Origin: Osmia lignaria lignaria
Lineage: Eukaryota > Arthropoda > Insecta > Hymenoptera > Megachilidae
Reading direction: 5' to 3'
Length of the DNA: 64,000 nucleotides
Assembly (NCBI RefSeq): GCF_051020975.1
Contig: NW_027478162.1
Location: 3,222,501-3,286,500, forward strand
Shown here piece by piece: positions 48,947 through 59,867 of this stretch (within the stretch, counting starts at the first letter, position 1; the number at the start of each line of letters is the position of its first letter). The translations under genes and the position numbers were made by a program. A model generated the notes under the pieces. The model was given only the letters and a program-made list of their open reading frames with translations. It did no database searches and was not told the DNA's origin.

Positions 48947-51900
48947 TTGCAGATTTATCTCAAGGGAAGGGGCCTGACGGACATATTTCGAGATATTTCT
49001 TCTTCTTGTTGTTCTTCTTCTGCACAGCTAAGCTGGAAGTGGCATTTGCAGCTCGCAGTAGTGCAGAGTTATCTCAAAGAAAGGGGCCACGGTGTTTCTG
49101 TATCTCTATTATGTTGGTGCGGCTTCGGAACTTTTAAATATCTTGATATATCTCGAGAACTAAGGCATCTGATCAAAAAATATCATAGAACATAAAAAGT
49201 AGGAAACTTAATTCTCTACAAAAAAGGTCTCTCAACATTTTGCCGCAGCTCGCTTCGTTTCCGAGATATTTGCAGATTTATCTCAAGGGAAGGGGCCTGA
49301 CGGACATATTTCGAGATATTTCTTCTTCTTGTTGTTCTTCTTCTGCACAGCTAAGCTGGAAGTGGCATTTGCAGCGCGCAATAGTGCAGAGTTATCTCAA
49401 AGAAAGGGGCCACGGTGTTTCTGTATCTCTATTATGTTGGTGCGGCTTCGGAACTTTTAAATATCTTGATATATCTCGAGAACTACGCATCTGATCAAAA
49501 AATATCATAGAACATAAAAAGTAGGAAACTTAATTCTCTACAAAAAAGGTCTCTTAACATTTTGCCATAGCTCGCTTGGTTTCCGAGATATTTGCAGATA
49601 TATCTCAAGGGAAGGGGCCTGACGGACATATTTCGAGATATTTCTTCTTCTTGTTGTTCTTCTTCTGCACAGCTAAGCTGGAAGTGGCATTTGCTGCGCG
49701 CAATAGTGCAGAGTTATCTCAAAGAAAGGGGCCACGGTGATTCTGTATCTCTATTATGTTGGTGCGGCTTCGGAACTTTTAAATATCTTGATATATCTCG
49801 AGAACTACGCATCTGATCAAGAAATATCATAAAACATAAAAAGTAGAAAACTTAATTCTCTACAAAAAAGGTCTCTTAACATTTTCCCATAGCTGGCATC
49901 GTTTCCGAGATATTTGCAGATTTAGCTCAAGGGAAGGGGCCTGACGGACATATTCCGAGATATTTCTTCTTCTTGTTGTTCTTCTTCTGCACAGCTAAGC
50001 TGGAAGTGGCATTTGCAGCTCGCAATAGTGCAGAGTTATCGCAAAGAAAGGGGCCACGGTGTTTCTGTATCTCTATTATGTTGGTGCGGCTTCGGAACTT
50101 TTAAATATCTTGATATATCTCGAGAACTACGCATCTGATCAAAAAATATCATAGAACATAAAAAGTAGGAAACCTAATTTTCTACAAAAAAGGTCTCTTA
50201 ACATTTTGCCGTAGCTCGCTTCGTTTCCGAGATATTTGCAGATTTATCTCAAGGGAAGGGGCCTGACGGACATATTTCGAGATATTTCTTCTTCTTGTTG
50301 TTCTTCTTCTGCACAGCTAAGCTGGAAGTGGCATTTGCAGCGCGCAATAGTGCAGAGTTATCTCAAAGAAAGGGGCCACGGTGTTTCTGTATCTCTATTA
50401 TGTTGGTGCGGCTTCGGAACTTTTAAATATCTTGATATATCTCGAGAACTACGCATCTGATCAAGAAATATCATAAAACATAAAAAGTAGGAAACTTAAT
50501 TCTCTACAAAAAAGGTCTCTTAACATTTTCCCATAGCTGGCATCGTTTCCGAGATATTTGCAGATTTAGCTCAAGGGAAGGGGCCTGACGGACATATTCC
50601 GAGATATTTCTTCTTCTTGTTGTTCCTCTTCTGCACAGCTAAGCTGGAAGTGGCATTTGCAGCTCGCAATAGTGCAGAGTTATCTCAAAGAAAGGGGCCA
50701 CGGTGTTTCTGTACCTCTATTAGGTTGGTGCAGCTTCGGAGCTTTTAAATATCTTGATATATCTCGAGAACTACGCATCTGATCAAAAAATATCATAGAA
50801 CATAAAAAGTAGGAAACTTAATTCTCTACAAAAAAGGTCTCTTAACATTTTGCCATAGCTCGCTTCGTTTCCGAGATATTTGCAGATTTATCTCAAGGGA
50901 AGGGGCCTGACGGACATATTTCGAGATATTTCTTCTTCTTGTTGTTCTTCTTCTGCACAGCTAAGCTGGAAGTGGCATTTGCAGCTCGCAATAGTGCAGA
51001 GTTATCTCAAAGAAAGGGGCCACGGTGTTTCTGTATCTCTATTATGTTGGTGCGGCTTCGAAACTTTTAAATATCTTGATATATCTCGAGAACTACGCAT
51101 CTGATCAAAAAATATCATAGAACATAAAAAGTAGGAAACTTAATTCTCTACAAAAAAGGTCTCTTAACATTTTGCCATAGCTCGCTTCGTTTCCGAGATA
51201 TTTGCAGATTTATCTCAAGGGAAGGGGCCTGACGGACATATTTCGAGATATTTCTTCTTCTTGTTGTTCTTCTTCTGCACAGCTAAGCTGGAAGTGGCAT
51301 TTGCTGCGCGCAATAGTGCAGAGTTATCTCAAAGAAAGGGGCCACGGTGATTCTGTATCTCTATTATGTTGGTGCGGCTTCGGAACTTTTAAATATCTTG
51401 ATATATCTCGAGAACTACGCATCTGATCAAGAAATATCATAAAACATAAAAAGTAGAAAACTTAATTCTCTACAAAAAAGGTCTCTTAACATTTTCCCAT
51501 AGCTGGCATCGTTTCCGAGATATTTGCAGATTTAGCTCAAGGGAAGGGGCCTGACGGACATATTCCGAGATATTTCTTCTTCTTGTTGTTCTTCTTCTGC
51601 ACAGCTAAGCTGGAAGTGGCATTTGCAGCTCGCAATAGTGCAGAGTTATCGCAAAGAAAGGGGCCACGGTGTTTCTGTATCTCTATTATGTTGGTGCGGC
51701 TTCGGAACTTTTAAATATCTTGATATATCTCGAGAACTACGCATCTGATCAAAAAATATCATAGAACATAAAAAGTAGGAAACCTAATTTTCTACAAAAA
51801 AGGTCTCTTAACATTTTGCCGTAGCTCGCTTCGTTTCCGAGATATTTGCAGATTTATCTCAAGGGAAGGGGCCTGACGGACATATTTCGAGATATTTCTT

Positions 51901-52811
51901 CTTCTTGTTGTTCTTCTTCTGCACAGCTAAGCTGGAAGTGGCATTTGCAGCGCGCAATAGTGCAGAGTTATCTCAAAGAAAGGGGCCACGGTGTTTCTGT
52001 ATGTCTATTATGTTGGTGCGGCTTCGGAACTTTTAAATATCTTGATATATCTCGAGAACTACGCATCTGATCAAAAAATATCATAGAACATAAAAAGTAG
52101 GAAACTTAATTCTCTACAAAAAAGGTCTCTCAACATTTTCCCATAACCGGCATCGTTTCCGAGATATTTGCAGATTTAGCTCAAGGGAAGGGGCCTGACG
52201 GACATATTCCGAGATATTTCTTCTTCTTGTTGTTCCTCTTCTGCACAGCTAAGCTGGAAGTGGCATTTGCAGCTCGCAATAGTGCAGAGTTATCTCAAAG
52301 AAAGGGGCCACGGTGTTTCTGTACCTCTATTATGTTGGTGCAGCTTCGGAGCTTTTAAATATCTTGATATATCTCGAGAACTACGCATCTGATCAAAAAA
52401 TATCATAGAACATAAAAAGTAGGAAACTTAATTCTCTACAAAAAAGGTCTCTTAACATTTTGCCATAGCTCGCTTCGTTTCCGAGATATTTGCAGATTTA
52501 TCTCAAGGGAAGGGGCCTGACGGACATATTTCGAGATATTTCTTCTTCTTGTTGTTCTTCTTCTGCACAGCTAAGCTGGAAGTGGCATTTGCAGCTCGCA
52601 ATAGTGCAGAGTTATCTCAAAGAAAGGGGCCACGGTGTTTCTGTATCTCTATTATGTTGGTGCGGCTTCGAAACTTTTAAATATCTTGATATATCTCGAG
52701 AACTACGCATCTGATCAAAAAATATCATAGAACATAAAAAGTAGGAAACTTAATTCTCTACAAAAAAGGTCTCTTAACATTTTGCCATAGCTCGCTTCGT
52801 TTCCGAGATAT
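48947..52811 (+). repeat. Twelve-monomer nested higher-order repeat, copy 2 (3865 bp)
   Basis: Recurs at exactly 3865 bp with the same twelve-unit order and all markers: CTAAGGCATC near 49162, ATTAGGTTGG near 50719, GTATGTCTATT near 52000, CCATAACCGGC near 52141. I noticed no internal difference. Only the sequence left of A differs, reading GCTCGCTTCG here and GCTCTCTTCG with CTCTATAAAA before copy 1. This near-identity makes it one of the youngest amplifications in the window. Confidence 0.93.
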
Positions 52812-55800
52812 TTGCAGATTTATCTCAAGGGAAGGGGCCTGACGGACATATTTCGAGATATTTCTTCTTCTTGTTGTTCTTCTTCTGCACAGCTAAGCTG
52901 GAAGTGGCATTTGCTGCGCGCAATAGTGCAGAGTTATCTCAAAGAAAGGGGCCACGGTGATTCTGTATCTCTATTATGTTGGTGCGGCTTCGGAACTTTT
53001 AAATATCTTGATATATCTCGAGAACTACGCATCTGATCAAGAAATATCATAAAACATAAAAAGTAGAAAACTTAATTCTCTACAAAAAAGGTCTCTTAAC
53101 ATTTTCCCATAGCTGGCATCGTTTCCGAGATATTTGCAGATTTAGCTCAAGGGAAGGGGCCTGACGGACATATTCCGAGATATTTCTTCTTCTTGTTGTT
53201 CTTCTTCTGCACAGCTAAGCTGGAAGTGGCATTTGCAGCTCGCAATAGTGCAGAGTTATCGCAAAGAAAGGGGCCACGGTGTTTCTGTATCTCTATTATG
53301 TTGGTGCGGCTTCGGAACTTTTAAATATCTTGATATATCTCGAGAACTACGCATCTGATCAAAAAATATCATAGAACATAAAAAGTAGGAAACCTAATTT
53401 TCTACAAAAAAGGTCTCTTAACATTTTGCCGTAGCTCGCTTCGTTTCCGAGATATTTGCAGATTTATCTCAAGGGAAGGGGCCTGACGGACATATTCCGA
53501 GATATTTCTTCTTCTTGTTGTTCCTCTTCTGCACAGCTAAGCTGGAAGTGGCATTTGCAGGTCGCAATAGTGCAGAGTTATCTCAAAGAAAGGGGCCACG
53601 GTGTTTCTGTATCTCTATTATGTTGGTGCGGCTTCGGAACTTTTAAATATCTCGATATATCTCGAAAACTACGCTTCTGATCAAAAAATATCAGAGAACG
53701 TAAATTGTAGGAAACATAATTCTCTACAAAAAAGGTCTCTTAACATTTTGCCATAGCTCGCTTCGTTTCCGAGATATTTGCAGATTTATCTCAAGGGAAG
53801 GGGCCTGACGGACATATTTCGAGATATTTCTTCTTCTTGTTGTTCTTCTTCTGCACAGCTAAGCTGGAAGTGGCATTTGCAGCTCGCAATAGTGCAGAGT
53901 TATCTCAAAGAAAGGGGCCACGGTGTTTCTGTATCTCTATTATGTTGGTGCGGCTTCGGAACTTTTAAATATCTTGATATATCTCGAGAACTACGCATCT
54001 GATCAAAAAATATCGTAGAACATAAAAAGTAGGAAACTTAATTCTCTACAAATAAGGTCTCTAAACATTTTGCCATAGCTCGCATGGTTTCCGAGATATT
54101 TGCAGATTTATCTCAAGGAAAGGGGCCTGACGGACATATTTCGAGATATTCCTTCTTCTTGTTGTTCTTCTTCTGCACAGCTAAGCTGGAAGTGGCATAT
54201 GCAGCTCGCAATAGTGCAGAGTTACCTCAAAGAAAGGGGCCACGGTGTTTCTGTATCTCTATTATGTTGGTGCCGCTTCGGAACTTTTAAATATCAGGAT
54301 ATATCTCGAGAACTACGCATCTGATCAAAAAATATCATAGAACATAAAAAGTAGGAAACTTAATTCTCTACAAAAATGGTCTCTTAACATTTTGCCATAG
54401 CTCGCTTCGTTTCCGAGATATTTGCAGATTTATCTCGAGGGAAGGGGCCTGACGGACATATTTCGAGATATTTCTTCTTCTTGTTGTTCTTCTTCTGCAC
54501 AGCTAAGCTGGAAGCGGCATTTGCGGCTCGCACTAGTGCAGAGTTATCTCAAAGAAAGGGGCCACGGTGTTTCTGTATCTCTATTATGTTGGTGCGGCTT
54601 CGGATCTTTTAAATATCTCGATATATCTCGAAAACTACGCTTCTGATCAAAAAATATCATAGAACATGAAAAGTAGGAAACTTAATTCTCTACAAAAGAG
54701 GTCTCTTAACATTTTGCCATAGCTCGCTTCGTTTCCGAGATATTTGCAGATTTATCTCAAGGGAAGGGGCCTGACGGACATATTTCGAGATATTTCTTCT
54801 TTTTGTTGTTCTTCTTCTGCACAGCTAAGCTGGAAGTGGCATTTGCAGCTCGCAATAGTGCAGAGTTATCTCAAAGAAAGGGGCCACGGTGTTTCTGTAC
54901 CTCTATTATGTTGGTGCGGCTTCGGAACTTTTAAATATCTTGATATATCTCGAGAACTACGCATCCGATCAAAAAATATCATACAACATAAAAAGTAGGA
55001 AACTTAATTCTCTACAAAAAAGGTCTCTTAACATTTTGCCATAGCTCGCTTCGTTTCCGAGATATTTGCAGATTTATCTCGAGGGAAGGGGCCTGACGGA
55101 CATATTTCGAGATATTTCTTCTTCTTGTTGTTCTTCTTCTGCACAGCTAAGCTGGAAGTGGCATTTGCAGCGCGCAATAGTGCAGAGTTATCTCAAAGAA
55201 AGGGGCCACGGTGTTTCTGTATCTCTATTATGTTGGTGCGGCTTCAGATCTTTTAAATATCTCGATTTATCTCGAAAACTACGCTTCTGATCAAAAAATA
55301 TCATAGAACCTAAATTGTGGGAAATATAATTCTCTACAAAAAAGGTCTCTTAACATTTTGCCGTAGCTCGCTTCGTTTCCGAGATATTTGCAGATTTATC
55401 TCAAGGGTAGGGGCCTGACGGACATATTTCCAGATACTTCTTCTTCTTGTTGTTCTTCTTCTGCACAGCTAAGCTGGAAGTGGCATTTGCAGCTCGCAAT
55501 AGTGCAGAGTTATCTCAAAGAAAGGGGCCACGGTGTTTCTGTATCTCTATTATGTTGGTGCGGCTTCGGAACTTTTAAATATCTTGATATATCTCGAGAA
55601 CTACGCCTCTCATCGAAAAATATCATAGAACATAAAAAGTAGGAAACTTAATTCTCTACAAAAAAGGTCTCTTAACATTTTGCCATAGCTCGCTTCGTTT
55701 CCGAGATATTTGCAGATTTATCTCAAGGGAAGGGGCCTGACGGACATATTTCGAGATATTTCTTCTTCTTGTTGTTCTTCTTCTGCACAGCTAAGCTGGA

Positions 55801-56777
55801 AGTGGCATTTGCAGCTCGCAATAGTGCAGAGTTATCGCAAAGAAAGGGGCTACGGTGTTTCTGTATCTCTATTATGTTGGTGCGGCTTCGGAACTTTTAA
55901 ATATCTTGATATATCTCGAGAACTACGCATCTGATCAAAAAATATCATAGAACATAAAAAGTAGGAAACTTAATTCTCTACAAAAAAGGTCTCTTAACGT
56001 TTTGCAATAGCTCGCTTCGTTTCCGAGATATTTGCAGATTTATCTCAAGGGAAGGGTCCTGACGGACATATTTCGAGATATTTCTTCTTCTTGTTGTTCT
56101 TCTTCTGCACAGCTAAGCTGGAAGTGGCATTTGCAGCGCGCAATAGTGCAGAGTTATCTCAAAGAAAGGGGCCACGGTGTTTCTGTATCTCTATTATGTT
56201 GGTGCGGCTTCGGAACTTTTAAATATCTTGATATATCTCGAGAACTACGCATCTGTTCAAAAAATATCATAGAACATAAGAAGTAGGAATCCTAATTTTC
56301 TACAAAAAAGGTCTCTTAACATTTTGCCGTAGCTCACTTCGTTTCCGAGATATTTGCAGATTTATCTCAAGGGAAGGGTCCTGACGGACATATTTCGAGG
56401 TATTTCTTCTTCTTGTTGTTCTTCTTCTGCACAGCTAAACTGGAAGTGGCATTTCCAGCTCGCAATCATGCAGAGTTATCTCAAAGAGAGGGGCCACGGT
56501 GTTTCTGTATCTCTATTATGTTGGTGCGGCTTCGGAACTTTTAAATATCTTGATATATCTCGAGAACTACGCATCTGATCAAAAAATATCATAGAACATA
56601 AAAAGTAGGAAACCTAATTTTCTACAAAAAAGGTCTCTGAACATTTTGCCGTAGCTCGCTTCGTTTCCGAGATATTTGCAGATTTATCTCAAGGGAAGGG
56701 GCCTGACGGACATATTTCGAGATATTTCTTCTTCTTGTTGGTCTTCTTCTGCACAGCTAAGCTGGAAGTGGCATTTG
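52812..56777 (+). repeat. Remainder of the second 27-monomer copy, with three internal rearrangements
   Basis: C' and D' (52812, 53134) lead into units matching 39609, 39931, 40253, 40575, 40897 and 41219 at an offset of 13847 bp. Scattered differences include TAAATCGTAGG versus TAAATTGTAGG, and CGCATCTTTT versus CGGATCTTTT. In unit 55066 the partner jumps from 41219 to 41863, a loss of two monomers. Between 55388 and 55710 one monomer is gained relative to 42185. In unit 56032 the partner jumps from 42507 to 42829, a loss of one. Units 56354 and 56676 then match 43151 and 43473 at an offset of 13203 bp. Confidence 0.88.
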
Positions 56778-58285
56778 CAGCGCGCAATAGTGCAGAGTTA
56801 TCTCAAAGAGAGGGGCCACGGTGTTTCTGTATCTCTATTATGTTGGTGCGGCTTCGGAACTTTTAAATATCTTGATATATCTCGAGAACTACGCATCTGA
56901 TCAAAAAATATCGTAGAGCATAAAAAGTAGGAAACTTAATTCTCTACAAATAAGGTCTCTAAACATTTTGCCATAGCTCGCTTGGTTTCCGAGATATTTG
57001 CAGATTTATCTCAAGGGAAGGGGCCTGACGGACATATTTCGAGATATTCCTTCTTCTTGTTGTTCTTCTTCTGCACAGCTAAGCTGGAAGTGGCATTTGC
57101 AGCTCGCAATAGTGCAGAGTTACCTCAAAGAAAGGGGCCACGGTGTTTCTGTATCTCTATTATGTTGGTGCCGCTTCGGAACTTTTAAATATCAGGATAT
57201 ATCTCGAGAACTACGCATCTGATCAAAAAATATCATAGAACATAAAAAGTAGGAAACTTAATTCTCTACAAAAAAGGTCTCTTAACATTTTGCCATAGCT
57301 CGCTTCGTTTCCGAGATATTTGCAGATTTATCTCAAGGGAAGGGGCCTGACGGACATATTTCGAGATATTTCTTCTTCTTGTTGTTCTTCTTCTGCACAG
57401 CTAAGCTGGAAGTGGCATTTGCAGCTCGCAGTAGTGCAGAGTTATCTCAAAGAAAGGGGCCACGGTGTTTCTGTATCTCTATTATGTTGGTGCGGCTTCG
57501 GAACTTTTAAATATCTTGATATATCTCGAGAACTACGCATCTGATCAGAAAATATCATAGAACATAAAAAGTAGGAAACTTAATTCTCTACAAAAAAGGT
57601 CTCTTAACATTTTGCCATAGCTCGCTTCGTTTCCGAGATATTTGCAGATTTATCTCAAGGGAAGGGGCCTGACGGACATATTTCGAGATATTTCTTCTTC
57701 TTGTTGGTCTTCTTCTGCACAGCTAAGCTGGAAGTGGCATTTGCAGCGCGCAATAGTGCAGAGTTATCTCAAAGAGAGGGGCCACGGTGTTTCTGTATCT
57801 CTATTATGTTGGTGCGGCTTCGGAACTTTTAAATATCTTGATATATCTCGAGAACTACGCATCTGATCAAAAAATATCGTAGAGCATAAAAAGTAGGAAA
57901 CTTAATTCTCTACAAATAAGGTCTCTAAACATTTTGCCATAGCTCGCTTGGTTTCCGAGATATTTGCAGATTTATCTCAAGGGAAGGGGCCTGACGGACA
58001 TATTTCGAGATATTCCTTCTTCTTGTTGTTCTTCTTCTGCACAGCTAAGCTGGAAGTGGCATTTGCAGCTCGCAATAGTGCAGAGTTACCTCAAAGAAAG
58101 GGGCCACGGTGTTTCTGTATCTCTATTATGTTGGTGCCGCTTCGGAACTTTTAAATATCAGGATATATCTCGAGAACTACGCATCTGATCAAAAAATATC
58201 ATAGAACATAAAAAGTAGGAAACTTAATTCTCTACAAAAAAGGTCTCTCAACATTTTGCCATAGCTCGCTTCGTTTCCGAGATAT
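56676..58285 (+). repeat. Three-monomer duplication (966-bp offset)
   Basis: Units 56676 and 56998 recur as 57642 and 57964: TTGTTGGTC with GCAGCGCGC and GAGAGGGG, then ATCGTAGAGCATAAAAAG, CTACAAATAAGG, CGCTTGGTTTCC, GATATTCCTTC, GTTACCTC, GTGCCGC and ATCAGGAT. The third unit (57320, CGCAGTAGTG, GATCAGAAAATA) differs from its positional partner 58286, so the block spans about two units plus flanks. Confidence 0.85.
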
Positions 58286-59251
58286 TTGCAGATTTATCTC
58301 AAGGGAAGGGGCCTGACGGACATATTTCGAGATATTTCTTCTTCTTGTTGTTCTTCTTCTGCACAGCTAAGCTGGAAGTGGCATTTGCAGCTCGCAATAG
58401 TGCAGAGTTATCTCAAAGAAAGGGGCCACGGTGTTTCTGTATCTCTATTATGTTGGTGCGGCTTCGGAACTTTTAAATATCTTGATATATCTCGAGAACT
58501 ACGCATCTGATCAAAAAATATCGTAGAACATAAAAAGTAGGAAACTTAATTCTCTACAAAAAAGGTCTCTTAACATTTTGCCATAGCTCGCTTCGTTTCC
58601 GAGATATTTGCAGATTTATCTCAAGGGAAGGGGCCTGACGGACATATTTCGAGATATTTCTTCTTCTTGTTGTTCTTCTTCTGCACAGCTAAGCTGGAAG
58701 TGGCATTTGTAGCTCGCAATAGTGCAGAGTTACCTCAAAGAAAGGGGCCACGGTGTTTCTGTATCTCTATTATGTTGGTGCCGCTTCGGAACTTTTAAGT
58801 ATCAGGATATATCTCGAGAACTACGCATCTGATCAAAAAATATCACAGAACATAAAAAGTAGGAAACTTAATTCTCTACAAATAAGGTCTCTTAACATTT
58901 TGCGATAGCTCGCTTGGTTTCCGAGATATTTGCAGATTTATCTCAAGGGAAGGGGCCTGACGGACATATTTCGAGATATTTCTTCTTCTTGTTGTTCTTC
59001 TTCTGCACAGCTAAGCTGGAAGTGGCATTTGCAGCTCGCAATAGTGCAGAGTTACCTCAAAGAAAGGGGCCACGGTGTTTCTGTATCTCTATTATGTTGG
59101 TGCGGCTTCGGAACTTTTAAATATCTTGATATATCTCGAGAACTACGCATCTGATCAAAAAATATCATAGAACATAAAAAGTAGGAAACTTAATTCTCTA
59201 CAAAAAAGGTCTCTTAACATTTTGCCATAGCTCGCTTCGTTTCCGAGATAT
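58286..59251 (+). repeat. Three monomers, two of which recur 2254 bp downstream
   Basis: Units 58608 and 58930 match 60862 and 61184 at an offset of 2254 bp (7 x 322), sharing TTTTAAGTATCAGG, TTTTGCGATAGC and CGCTTGG with GTTACCTC. Differences include TTTGTAGCTCG near 58707 and ATCACAGAAC near 58842, found only in the left copy. The similarity continues into the first part of 59252/61506. Confidence 0.82.
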
Positions 59252-59565
59252 TTGCAGATTTATCTCAAGGGAAGGGGCCTGACGGACATATTTCGAGATA
59301 TTTCTTCTTCTTGTTGTTCTTCTTCTGCACAGCTAAGCTGGAAGCGGCATTTGCGGCTCGCACTAGTGCAGAGTTATCTCAAAGAAAGGGGCCACGGTGT
59401 TTCTGTATCTCTATTATGTTGGTGCGGCTTCGGAACTTTTAAATATCTCGATATATCTCGAAAACTACGCTTCTGATCAAAAAATATCAGAGAACGTAAA
59501 TTGTAGGAAACATAATTCTCTACAAAAAAGGTCTCTTAACATTTTGCCATAGCTCGCTTCGTTTC

Positions 59566-59575
59566 CGAGATATTT
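59566..59575 (+). repeat. CGAGATATTT box spanning the unit junction
   Basis: This 10-bp box covers unit bases 315-322 and 1-2 of the next unit. The same box recurs at unit bases 43-52, and its halves appear inverted at 190-197 and 202-209. The stretch around it, TTTCCGAGATATTTGCAG, is among the least variable in the array. Rare exceptions include CCCAGATATT near 980, CCTAGATATT near 16105, and the GATACTTGCCG form in one monomer class (for example near 18690). Low variability could reflect a bound protein or only homogenisation; the sequence cannot separate these. Confidence 0.7.
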
Positions 59576-59601
59576 GCAGATTTATCTCAAGGGAAGGGGC
59601 C
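59574..59601 (+). repeat. Internal direct repeat, arm 1 (unit bases 1-28)
   Basis: This 28-base stretch matches unit bases 115-142 of the same monomer at 24 of 28 positions, with mismatches at arm positions 1, 8, 18 and 20. The shared core reads TTATCTCAA then AAGGGGCC. The similarity continues upstream with gaps: CATTTTGC and AGCTCGC before this arm match CATTTGC and AGCTCGC before the second arm. The match suggests that the 322-bp monomer arose by duplication within a shorter ancestral repeat. Confidence 0.85.
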
Positions 59602-59615
59602 TGACGGACATATTT

Positions 59616-59625
59616 CGAGATATTT
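59616..59625 (+). repeat. CGAGATATTT box, second direct copy (unit bases 43-52)
   Basis: Identical to the box spanning the unit junction and lying 50 bp downstream of it. It borders the triplet-rich pyrimidine tract. Array variants change its first half: CCGAGATATT in the attccgag class, CCAGATATTT at 28385 and 34170, and CGAGGTATTT at 43, 43193 and 56397. Confidence 0.7.
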
Positions 59626-59648
59626 CTTCTTCTTGTTGTTCTTCTTCT
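59624..59648 (+). repeat. Triplet-rich T/C/G tract in the monomer (unit bases 51-75)
   Basis: The tract is built from TTC and GTT triplets and is the only microsatellite-like part of the monomer. The only losses of 3 bp in the window occur here, in two adjacent monomers: the unit starting at 15477 lacks one TTC and the next, starting at 15796, lacks one GTT. This is what replication slippage would give. Single-base variants such as TTCCTC or TTCTCC mark monomer classes. Confidence 0.8.
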
Positions 59649-59687
59649 GCACAGCTAAGCTGGAAGTGGCATTTGCAGCTCGCAATA

Positions 59688-59715
59688 GTGCAGAGTTATC
59701 TCAAAGAAAGGGGCC
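59688..59715 (+). repeat. Internal direct repeat, arm 2 (unit bases 115-142)
   Basis: Partner of the arm at unit bases 1-28, 114 bp downstream of it. It begins GTGCAGAG and ends AAGGGGCC, and is followed by ACGG; the first arm is followed by TGACGG. Several array-wide variants fall inside it, including CTCAACG, CTGAAAG and GAGAGGGG, so the arms evolve separately even though they share ancestry. Confidence 0.85.
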
Positions 59716-59771
59716 ACGGTGTTTCTGTATCTCTGTTATGTTGGTGCGGCTTCGGAACTTTTAAATATCTT

Positions 59772-59785
59772 GATATATCTCGAGA
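59772..59785. repeat. Overlapping palindromes GATATATC and TCTCGAGA (unit bases 199-212)
   Basis: GATATATC (199-206) and TCTCGAGA (205-212) are both perfect palindromes sharing two bases; CTCGAG lies in the second. The second palindrome separates the two major monomer haplotypes. Units reading TTGATATATCTCGAGAAC keep it, while units reading TCGATATATCTCGAAAAC lose it. The inverted CGAGATAT half (202-209) lies within the same stretch. Confidence 0.8.
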
Positions 59786-59800
59786 ACTACGCATCTGATC

Positions 59801-59867
59801 AAAAAATATCGTAGAACATAAAAAGTAGGAAACTTAATTCTCTACAAATAAGGTCTCTAAACATTTT
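59801..59867. other. AT-rich segment with spaced A-runs (unit bases 228-294)
   Basis: A-runs sit at unit bases 228-233, 247-251 and 273-278, followed by TTTT at 291-294. Such spaced A-runs are a known cause of intrinsic DNA curvature and are common in satellites. The spacings here (about 18, 26 and 17 bp between centres) are only loosely in phase with the helix, so curvature is a guess. The main haplotype difference AAAAAGTAGG versus AAATTGTAGG falls here and weakens the middle A-run in the second class. Confidence 0.5.

Noticed and set aside
59601..59650. Possible hammerhead ribozyme core (CCTGACGGAC; CTGATGGAC in units 36066 and 44760)
   Set aside because: The conserved CUGANGA core is not met (G in place of the final A), and I found no properly placed GAAA and cleavage triplet. 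Some animal satellites do encode hammerheads, so I checked, but this one does not show it.
59740..59770. GCGGCTTCGGAAC as a stable TTCG hairpin or terminator
   Set aside because: Only the closing C-G pair forms; the next bases do not pair, and no T-run follows at the right place on either strand.
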